Source of the DNA: a virus
Virus record (IMG/VR): IMGVR_UViG_3300025131_000300
Location: 1 to 28,790 of that record
Direction: 5' to 3' (one strand)
DNA: 28,790 nt
Position numbers and translations under genes: made by a program. A model generated the notes under the pieces. It ran no database searches. It was not told where the DNA came from and saw only the letters and a program-made list of their open reading frames with translations. Below, in pieces: positions 22,313-28,790 of the stretch (the first letter of the stretch is position 1; each line of letters begins with the position of its first letter).

Positions 22313-23232
22313 AAAGTCCAGCACTTATATACAATGCAGAAATTAGAAACAATGGTACTGCTAGAAGAGTTACAGACTCTTTCTTTCAGATGGGATATAA
22401 AGATACTGGAATGCAGAGGTATAACAGGCCTTGGTATATAGAACCAGAGTTTGAAAATCATGATTTTTGGCTTTATATAGATGATGGAAGAGATGAGATA
22501 GAAATACCAGATCTTCCTAGTCCTAATGCTTGCTGGCTAGTTGATACACATCTTGGGTATGATATTAGGTTGAAGTGGGCTATGCACTTTGATTATGTTT
22601 TCCTTTGTCAAAAGCCTGATGTTGCAAGGATGAAGTTAGATGGAATACAGAATGTACACTGGCTTCCTCTTGCCTGTCTTCCTAATGTAGATCCTAGTTA
22701 TTCAGAACTTCAAGCCGCTAGGCATGACTTGCCAGATAACTTCTTTGAACCTTTTGGTCTTCAAAAGTTGCATGACGTAGCTTTTGTCGGGCATTGGATC
22801 ACAGAAGAACATTTGACAAATGGAGCAAACAATAGAATAGAGTATCTTGATGTAATGTTTAAGAATTTTCCTAATAGCTGGTTCGCATATAGTGTATTCT
22901 TTGAACAAGCTGCTTTGAGATATGCTAGGGCTAGAGTTGGCTTTAATATATCTGTTAGAGATGACCTTAATATGAGGTTCTTTGAAGTTATGAGTTATGG
23001 TAACTGTCTTGTTACTAACAGAGATGTAGTTGGATGGGAGGAGTTAGGATTTGAAGAAGATAAACATTTCCTTGGTTATAAGGGGGAAGAGGAAATGGTA
23101 GAGAAGATTCAATGGGCGTTAGATAACCCTATGGAGCGAGAGAAGATAGCGAAAGCTGGACATGAGCTGGTAAGAAGCGCTCATACTTATGAGCATAGAA
23201 TTAACGAGATGTTAAACATAGTGGGAGTTTGA
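22309..23232 (+). CDS. GT-B glycosyltransferase, CgeB-like (307 aa)
   Basis: The C-terminal part matches the Glyco_trans_1_2/CgeB pattern: HDVAFVGHW (about 155-163), ARVGFNISVRDDLNMRFFEVMSYGN (R223, E226 as the sugar-nucleotide contact), and the closing helices (WALDNPMEREKIAKAGHELV, then RSAHTYEHR). The N-terminal half is shorter and more divergent, with an acidic/aromatic patch (FWLYIDDGRDEIE). It would be the third sugar transferase of the cassette. Its TGA is followed by the tail-module gene two bases later, so the cassette is joined to the next module without a terminator. Confidence 0.78.
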   Translation: MKSPALIYNAEIRNNGTARRVTDSFFQMGYKDTGMQRYNRPWYIEPEFENHDFWLYIDDGRDEIEIPDLPSPNACWLVDTHLGYDIRLKWAMHFDYVFLCQKPDVARMKLDGIQNVHWLPLACLPNVDPSYSELQAARHDLPDNFFEPFGLQKLHDVAFVGHWITEEHLTNGANNRIEYLDVMFKNFPNSWFAYSVFFEQAALRYARARVGFNISVRDDLNMRFFEVMSYGNCLVTNRDVVGWEELGFEEDKHFLGYKGEEEMVEKIQWALDNPMEREKIAKAGHELVRSAHTYEHRINEMLNIVGV

Positions 23233-23234
23233 AT

Positions 23235-23882
23235 ATGACTACACAGATTGATCTTAATAAAGCGTGGAGTGAGACTACAGCTGGCACTGGTTCAGGAGCT
23301 ACAGCAACTCATGCAGCTGCTAGTAATGTATCTCATGTTATTACTCATATATCTGGGCACTCTGATAAAGATGCTACTCTTCAGTTAAAGGACGGGAGTA
23401 CTGTTATAGGAGAATGGGCGCTGTCTCCACCTTTTTCTTTTCTGCACTTTGATGATGATGTTGTTGCTGGTGAAGTGCTACTTAGGGCAGGAGATACATT
23501 AATAAATTCTGTTGATCTGCATAATACTACAGCGGCTGATGCTTTCTTTTTATTGTATGATAGGGCTTCTACAGGTGATGTAACTGTAGGAACTACTGTC
23601 CCAAACTATGTAATTCCTAATACTGCTAATGGCGTAGTCGGTAGAAGTTTTCCTATTCCTCTTTTCTTTACATTAGGGGTTGTATATGCGTCTGTTACGA
23701 CTACAGATGGAGATACTGCAGCAGCACAGGATCTATCTATAGGGTATTCAAATACTAAACACGCGGCATCTGAGACTTCTCAAAATGGTCTTTGGACTGG
23801 TACTCCAGGGAATACTGTAAGTGCAGTTATCTCATCTAGCACTTCCGATTGCCAAGTAAATATTGCAGGATTTAGCATTTAA
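23235..23882 (+). CDS. Putative virion protein (215 aa)
   Basis: I take ATG 23235 rather than a TTG at 23229: GGGAG (23223-23227) is well spaced for the ATG. The protein is Thr/Ala/Ser-rich with alternating strands (LQLKDGSTVIGEWALSPPF) and a C-terminal half with several short beta repeats. No family recognised. Composition resembles tail or head surface proteins of marine phages. It begins the tail module directly behind the glycosyltransferase cassette and may be a target of glycosylation, which is speculation. Confidence 0.65.
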   Translation: MTTQIDLNKAWSETTAGTGSGATATHAAASNVSHVITHISGHSDKDATLQLKDGSTVIGEWALSPPFSFLHFDDDVVAGEVLLRAGDTLINSVDLHNTTAADAFFLLYDRASTGDVTVGTTVPNYVIPNTANGVVGRSFPIPLFFTLGVVYASVTTTDGDTAAAQDLSIGYSNTKHAASETSQNGLWTGTPGNTVSAVISSSTSDCQVNIAGFSI

Positions 23883-23908
23883 AACTTTAAGAAAAGGAGC
23901 TTAGGGCT

Positions 23909-24565
23909 ATGGCAGTTTTACTAGATATAAATAAAGAAGTTAAAGTAGAAGAGCGTGACTTGGAGAAGGGTATACCTCTTCAATTAACGCCAGAGCAAAA
24001 AAGTGAAGTCGTCATGACTAAGTACATCAGTACTAATAACTTAGTTGCAGATTTTCAACCTGAAGGTGAGTGGGTACGCCAGGTAACTGCGGATGTAGGC
24101 GGAGGTAACAGACGTGAAAGGTTGATAGCTACCACTGAAGGAGAGCCTAGGGGACTTCAAATAGATGATGGTATTTATGTTACTCTAGTTGGAACTATGG
24201 ACGATATGGTTGGTATTCTTCCTGGGCGTCCTCCTATGAGTGATGTTGAAGTTGATGCGTACTCAGATCAGACCGGTGAGAGTGTCCCTATGTATCAATG
24301 CTGGAACTTTAGGGTTCGTGAAGCTTGCGTTACAAATGGTCCAGAAGCTCGTGCTAATTTGGCTCGTAGTGAAGACCAAAAGCGGGCATCTAATCAAGCT
24401 GATATGTATGAAGCGTTTAAAGAAATGTACCAAGCAGGTAGCGAACAACAAGCTGAGTTATTTGGGCAGATGATGTCTTTTCTTAAAAAAGATAATTCGG
24501 ATGATTCTACTCCAAGTATGGAGCAAGTAATTAACGCGGCCAAGGGTGCCGGTAAGGAGAAATAG
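23909..24565 (+). CDS. Hypothetical protein of the tail/connector module (218 aa)
   Basis: 218 residues; AAAAGGAG upstream of ATG 23909. The N-terminal half is mixed alpha/beta with LTPEQKSEVVMTKYISTNNL and VTADVGGGNRRERLI; the middle has a Pro/Asp-rich segment (GILPGRPPMSDVEVDAYSD) and WNFRVREAC; the C-terminal 70 residues are helical, Gln/Glu-rich (ADMYEAFKEMYQAGSEQQAE) and resemble a coiled-coil assembly tail. The family is unknown. It could be a connector or tail assembly protein by position. Confidence 0.65.
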   Translation: MAVLLDINKEVKVEERDLEKGIPLQLTPEQKSEVVMTKYISTNNLVADFQPEGEWVRQVTADVGGGNRRERLIATTEGEPRGLQIDDGIYVTLVGTMDDMVGILPGRPPMSDVEVDAYSDQTGESVPMYQCWNFRVREACVTNGPEARANLARSEDQKRASNQADMYEAFKEMYQAGSEQQAELFGQMMSFLKKDNSDDSTPSMEQVINAAKGAGKEK

Positions 24566-24566
24566 T

Positions 24567-25565
24567 ATGTCCACTTTCCGAGAAATCTTAACTGATATTC
24601 TCGCTTATTCTGGACAAGCTAAAGGAGGGTCATTTGAGGCTCTTGTCAAGGATCAAGTAAACTTTGCTTATCGTAGAGTTCTTGACAGTGGCAAGGTGCC
24701 TCATGAGCATAGGGAATTTTCGCTTACTTCAGTTGCTTCAACTAGTAAATATGGACTTCCGCTTTATGTAAGGAAGGTACTTAATATAGAAGATCCTACT
24801 ACGCCACGCTTTGTATTTATGAATACGGCTAGAGATTTCGATAAGAGAAATCCAGGATCTACAGATAGCTCTACTCCAGCGAGTGCTTATCCTTTTGGAG
24901 TTCGTGGAGTGCAGAAGTATCCCGCTAGTGATGGAACTCTTGCATTTACTAGTGACAGCACTGCGGATGCAGGAAGCAATTTTAAAGTTAGAATTACTGG
25001 ATTTAATACTAGTGGCGTTTTGGTAACTGAATTAGTAACTATGAATGGGACTAACTCAGTTACGAGTACCACTAGTTGGGACTCAGATCTTGGTATTGAA
25101 AGAGTTACAAAAGTTACTGCTACAGGGTATACGTTTACTGGTAATGTGACAGTTAAAGATGATGATGCTAACACTATTGCTGTAATACCTGTCTGGTGGG
25201 ATTCTCCAGATTACCAGTGGATTGAGTTCGATCCAATTCCAGCAGCTGCTATAACTTATAATATTCGTTGTGAAATGCGTAAGCCTCCTCTTGTTAATGA
25301 TAGTGACTGGCCTGAGTTTAATCAGGACTTTCATGATCTTCTTATCTGGGGAGTGACAGCGGACTTGTTACCGACTCTTGGAAAGTCTGGAGTTGCTGAT
25401 AGACACCGAGCGACTTTTGAATCTAGGATGAGTGAGTTCACTGGAGATAATAATTCTCAGCCGGCATCACTTTATGTTTTTGGTAATGTGCAGAATAGAG
25501 TCCAAATGAGGAATAGGCCTTTGGCTCCTTATATCCAAGGCGTAGACGTAGGATTGGCTAGCTAA
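24567..25565 (+). CDS. Head-tail adaptor with an inserted beta domain, putative (332 aa)
   Basis: Start at ATG 24567, with AAGGAG 7 bases upstream; an in-frame ATG at 24546 lies inside the preceding gene and has no ribosome-binding site. The N-terminus (FREILTDILAYSGQAKGGSF) and C-terminus (FNQDFHDLLIWGVTADLLPT) are helical and resemble gp4/gp6-type adaptors that form a ring under the portal. Between them, about residues 110-205 are Thr/Ser/Val-rich, with ALAFTSDSTADAGSNFKVRI-style strands that look like an Ig-like insertion. Such insertions on adaptor proteins are found in podoviruses. Assigned by position and domain outline. Confidence 0.65.
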   Translation: MSTFREILTDILAYSGQAKGGSFEALVKDQVNFAYRRVLDSGKVPHEHREFSLTSVASTSKYGLPLYVRKVLNIEDPTTPRFVFMNTARDFDKRNPGSTDSSTPASAYPFGVRGVQKYPASDGTLAFTSDSTADAGSNFKVRITGFNTSGVLVTELVTMNGTNSVTSTTSWDSDLGIERVTKVTATGYTFTGNVTVKDDDANTIAVIPVWWDSPDYQWIEFDPIPAAAITYNIRCEMRKPPLVNDSDWPEFNQDFHDLLIWGVTADLLPTLGKSGVADRHRATFESRMSEFTGDNNSQPASLYVFGNVQNRVQMRNRPLAPYIQGVDVGLAS

Positions 25566-27124
25566 TGACTGAAGTATTTAGAGTTGCACCAGAAGCTACA
25601 ACTACAGGGATATTTATGATTAAGGGGCAGAGATCTAGATGGAAATACCCTAATCCTAATTTATCTCCTGAGTATTGTGAAGTTTTAACTAATGTAAATG
25701 TTTCGGAAGAGGGTGTAGCTAAAAGTCGTTTCGGATATGTTAAGTATAATGATGCTGTTTTGACAGGTGGTGAAATGCCTACAGGGTTGTGGCAAGGTAC
25801 TTTTGCTGATGGGACTACTAGGCAAGTAGTAATAACTCCAGATAAAGCATATGTAGATCCAGGTGGATCAGCGTCTAGGACTGATATAACTGGAAGTGAC
25901 TTTACTGGAACTAACGAAGATCGCTTTGAGTTTATACATATTAAAGATAAATTAGTAATGAACAATGCTGTAGACCAAGTTCGTACATGGACTGGTTCGA
26001 CTAGTTCTAATACTACTGATCTTACAGGTATGCCTTGGACTAAGTGCAAAGGAATATTTACTCATAAGAACCTTATGCTGGCCTGGGGAACTACTGAAAG
26101 TAGCACTTATTATCCTACTCGAGTTCGCTGGTGTGATATCAATAGGCGCACTTATGAAGTTGATATAGGAACTTGGAGGGCTGATAATAGATATGAAATT
26201 TATGATGGCGGCCCTAAGATTGTAGCAGCATGTGATAACTGGGGAACAGCTCTTATATTTAAAGAAGATGGTCTTTATCCTGGGGAGATAGTATATGATC
26301 AGTTAGGACATTTTGATTTTCAATTAGGTCAGCCGAGGCGTGGATTTACTCCTATATCTAAGAGTCTCGTGGTTCGGCCTGAGTTTGTAGCTGGTGTAGC
26401 TAGTGAAGGCTTGTTTGTTATAACACCTGATCTTAATTTTAGGATAGTTAACTTAGATGACCTGGGAGCTAAAAAAGGTTGGTTTAGTCTTAATCAAGAA
26501 AGACTTAAATATTCTCATCTATTTGTTAGAGAGAAAGATCATCAAGTAAGAGTATTAGTGTCTAGTACCGGTAATAGCTCGGGTCATGACTTTATAATGG
26601 TATGGGATTGGGAAACTGGTGATGTGTGGTTTGACTTGATTACTAATCCCTTAAACTATGCCAGGCCCATTACTATTGATTCTGTAGAGCTTGATTGGTT
26701 TGGAAGTGTTAATGGGTACTTGTATAAAGCTAATAGCAGCAACTATCCAACAGATGACGGCACTGGATATACTTGGCAGATAAAAATGGCACCTAATGAT
26801 CTAGGTATGCCAGGTAAAGTTAAACATATTCTTAATATACAAACTATATTTAATAAGCGTCAAGATGCTAGTGATGTGACTATGCGCGTAAATATAGATC
26901 AAGGTAGAGGAGCTACAGTAACTGACTCATTTAATGTAGGAGCTGAGTATTCTTGGAATGCCGGTATTAGCTGGAATACTGGTAAGTTTTGGCCTGGGGC
27001 AGAGAGCAGAAGGGCAGATACGTTCGTTAATATGATGTGCGAGACTTTAGCACCTGAGTGGACTTCTAGTACACCTGCTAGTATAGTAGGTTATATTGTC
27101 GAGTACATACCTTTAGAAAACTGA
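25565..27124 (+). CDS. Tail hub protein, probable beta-propeller (519 aa)
   Basis: 519 residues sharing one base with the adaptor stop. The sequence is almost all short strands with recurring aromatic/Gly turns (FGYVKYND, GLYPGEIVYD, VWDWETGDVW, GSVNGYLYK), as in the gp10-type hub ('DNA stabilisation') proteins of P22-like tails, which are beta-propellers of similar length. It would close the portal channel and carry the tail needle or fibre. The position between adaptor and fibre supports this; exact family not verified. The stop codon overlaps palindrome copy 6. Confidence 0.72.
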   Translation: MTEVFRVAPEATTTGIFMIKGQRSRWKYPNPNLSPEYCEVLTNVNVSEEGVAKSRFGYVKYNDAVLTGGEMPTGLWQGTFADGTTRQVVITPDKAYVDPGGSASRTDITGSDFTGTNEDRFEFIHIKDKLVMNNAVDQVRTWTGSTSSNTTDLTGMPWTKCKGIFTHKNLMLAWGTTESSTYYPTRVRWCDINRRTYEVDIGTWRADNRYEIYDGGPKIVAACDNWGTALIFKEDGLYPGEIVYDQLGHFDFQLGQPRRGFTPISKSLVVRPEFVAGVASEGLFVITPDLNFRIVNLDDLGAKKGWFSLNQERLKYSHLFVREKDHQVRVLVSSTGNSSGHDFIMVWDWETGDVWFDLITNPLNYARPITIDSVELDWFGSVNGYLYKANSSNYPTDDGTGYTWQIKMAPNDLGMPGKVKHILNIQTIFNKRQDASDVTMRVNIDQGRGATVTDSFNVGAEYSWNAGISWNTGKFWPGAESRRADTFVNMMCETLAPEWTSSTPASIVGYIVEYIPLEN

Positions 27125-27150
27125 ACTCTGTAACATAATGTTAGGGAGAT
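27124..27150. repeat. Dispersed palindrome, copy 6, before the tail fibre gene
   Basis: Left arm AACTCTGTAACA, centre TAA, right arm TGTTAGGGAGAT. One G/G mismatch and one wobble in RNA. GGGAG (27144-27148) in the right arm is the ribosome-binding site of the gene at 27157, so a folded hairpin would hide it. Confidence 0.8.
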
Positions 27151-27156
27151 GACCGA

Positions 27157-28790
27157 ATGGCAACAGTAACTCGTCCTTCAACTCCTCTGCCAGATCCTGG
27201 CGATGAGATGGATGCTGAACAAGTAAGAGATTGGATTACTAACTTACTTACTTTTTTAGAATCTACTAATATAGATGAAGCTAATGTAGACTTGACTAGT
27301 ACAGATGGTATAATGGGTAAGTCTACCGCGCAAACTGTAACTGGTAAAAAGACATTTGAATCGACTAATGCAGCAGCCGCAGGAATAGTAGAAGTACTAG
27401 AGCTAGGCCTCAATCCATCTAGCGGAACGGCTGCAGATAATGATGGCGGGAGGGTAGTTCTCTATGCAGATGATGATGGAGGTAATGCTACTGATTTAGT
27501 AAATCTTGATTGGGTTCTGACAGATGCGTCTAATGGTTCAGAGGACGCTGAGTTTAGAATAAGAGCATTAAAAGCTGGAACTATGACGGAGTTCCTTACT
27601 GCAGGATCAACGTCAGCTGGAACTGGAAGAGTAGCAATTACTGGAGATCTGGCAGTTTCCGAGGCGGTGACTGTTGGCGGAGGTTATGGAAGTACAGGAG
27701 TTACTATATCAACAGCTGGAGTCATCCAGGCTAATGGAGCTATAACTAGTGATGGAGCAGTAACAGGTGCGACACTAGCAGGTACTATTTCCACTGCGGC
27801 TCAGAACTCTATTACTTCTGCTTCATCATTAGCTACAGTTGGAACTATTACTAGTGGAACGTGGTCTGGAGTTATTGACGGCTCTGCTACGATGACTTTA
27901 GGTTCTGACGCAACAGGTGACATATACTACCGCGATGCTAGTGGGTTCTTAGAGCGCCTGGCATCTGGTGCTGATGGATCTGTTCTGACAGGAACAGGCG
28001 CTGGCTCGATACCTGCTTGGGAGTCGCCCACAGTTGGGGATATTACCAGTGTAGTAGCTGGTGTTGGATTATCTGGAGGTGGGACTAGTGGTGATGTTAC
28101 TCTTACTCTGGATATATCAGAGTTAAGTACTGTTACTCCTGCTGATGGAGATTTCTTTGCCACTTTAGACTCTGATGGGGCTAATGAACAAAAGACTACA
28201 ACAACTGCGCTAGCGACATTATTTGCAGGCGCGGGAATGACAGCGACAAGTGCTGTGCTTAATGTCATTGGGGGGGATGGTATTACTGCCAACTCTGATG
28301 ACATAGCGATAACAGCCGCTCAGACAACGGTGACTTCTGTATATAATGCTAGTCTGAAGATGGGTAGGGATAGTCAAAACTTAATTGATTTTGCTACTAC
28401 TGATAATAAGATAATCCTTAGAGTAAATAATGTTGATGAGGTTGAGTTAGTATCTGATACGTTACAGCCCACTACCAGCGATGGCGTTGCATTAGGTACA
28501 ACCAGTCTGATGTGGTCCGATTTATTTCTTGCCAGTGGATCTGTTATTAATTTTGCTGCTGACGATGTAACGCTTACGCATTCTTCAGAGACTTTGACGG
28601 TAGCTGGTGGAACTTTTGCAACTGGAGCCGTAACTTCTGCTGGAACGATTACAGTTGGAGCAAATACCGATGGACACGATGTAAAGTTTTTTGGTGATGC
28701 TACTGGTTCTTACATGGAGTGGGATGAGAGTGAAGAGCAGTTAAGGATCTTGGGTCCAGCTACTGATGCCGCCACCAGTTCGGGAAAACT
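27157..28790 (+). CDS. Tail fibre / large virion surface protein, 3' end missing
   Basis: Open from ATG 27157 (GGGAG 8 bases upstream) to the window edge, 544 codons so far. The N-terminus (MATVTRPSTPLPDPGDEMDA) and a helix with LTFLESTNIDEANV may attach it to the tail. After that come Gly/Ser/Thr-rich repeats typical of trimeric fibres of marine phages, including TVGTITSGTWSGVIDG (about 228-243), a GDIYYRDASGFLERL block (about 255), and later STSDGVALG-type units near 445-460. It is the likely host-contact protein and would normally be followed by its C-terminal tip or chaperone outside this window. Confidence 0.8.
   Translation, partial: MATVTRPSTPLPDPGDEMDAEQVRDWITNLLTFLESTNIDEANVDLTSTDGIMGKSTAQTVTGKKTFESTNAAAAGIVEVLELGLNPSSGTAADNDGGRVVLYADDDGGNATDLVNLDWVLTDASNGSEDAEFRIRALKAGTMTEFLTAGSTSAGTGRVAITGDLAVSEAVTVGGGYGSTGVTISTAGVIQANGAITSDGAVTGATLAGTISTAAQNSITSASSLATVGTITSGTWSGVIDGSATMTLGSDATGDIYYRDASGFLERLASGADGSVLTGTGAGSIPAWESPTVGDITSVVAGVGLSGGGTSGDVTLTLDISELSTVTPADGDFFATLDSDGANEQKTTTTALATLFAGAGMTATSAVLNVIGGDGITANSDDIAITAAQTTVTSVYNASLKMGRDSQNLIDFATTDNKIILRVNNVDEVELVSDTLQPTTSDGVALGTTSLMWSDLFLASGSVINFAADDVTLTHSSETLTVAGGTFATGAVTSAGTITVGANTDGHDVKFFGDATGSYMEWDESEEQLRILGPATDAATSSGK

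Noticed and set aside
25558-26049. A 163-codon antisense frame opposite the tail hub gene
   Set aside because: Shadow of the sense gene; Val/Ser/Leu-rich with no recognisable domain and no context on that strand.
6121-27150. Single-subunit (T7-type) phage promoters as the explanation of the dispersed palindrome
   Set aside because: The motif is symmetric, occurs twice upstream of host-type promoters and overlaps stop codons, while T7-type promoters are asymmetric. No phage RNA polymerase gene is visible here.

Overview
The window is part of a tailed-phage genome (Caudoviricetes). The evidence is a collinear packaging, head and tail gene block on the + strand: small terminase, large terminase, portal, large virion protein, scaffold, major capsid protein, adaptor, tail hub and tail fibre. 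The portal-scaffold-coat order and short-tail adaptor/hub proteins resemble P22-type or marine podoviruses more than long-tailed phages. No tail-tube, sheath or tape-measure gene is visible. The DNA is fairly AT-rich and the host cannot be named from this sequence. Sigma70-like promoters suggest a bacterial host whose own RNA polymerase reads at least part of the genome. No integrase, replication, RNA polymerase or recognisable lysis gene lies in the window.

Layout. (1) 1-5530: leftward (- strand) run of small genes, many overlapping by 1 or 4 bases. Recognisable members are an MSMEG_6728-type DNA glycosylase-like protein, a DUF3846-like protein, two small zinc-ribbon proteins and a 36-residue membrane peptide; most of the others are unknown. 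Two near-identical promoters (TTGCATAGT, 17-bp -35/-10 spacing, TATATT) drive the genes at 3431-4285. A 450-base non-coding island at 4298-4749 contains a T29 homopolymer. (2) 5531-6290: a 760-base gene-free divergent region with a cluster of TGACAT/ATGTCA motifs and several palindromes. It ends in a + strand promoter of the same type (TTGCAT-17-TACATT) that opens the right arm. (3) 6291-19808: a small helical protein, a lysine-rich 42-residue protein, terminases, portal, unknown virion genes, a 1489-residue protein with split ADP-ribosyltransferase-like motifs, a zinc ribbon, scaffold, capsid and two decoration-like proteins, closed by an intrinsic terminator. (4) 19900-23232: a four-gene cassette with three glycosyltransferases, one fused to a methyltransferase, placed inside the virion block. 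(5) 23235-28790: tail and connector proteins and a tail fibre that runs off the window.

The most striking unexplained feature is a dispersed palindrome (arms AACTCYGTAACA and TGTTAYGGAGTT around a 3-nt A/T centre). It occurs in six fairly complete copies plus one degenerate copy, all between genes and mostly at module boundaries. Two copies place the ribosome-binding site of the next gene (portal, tail fibre) in the 3' arm. Two others sit just upstream of the shared promoters. This points to a phage-wide regulatory or recombination element.
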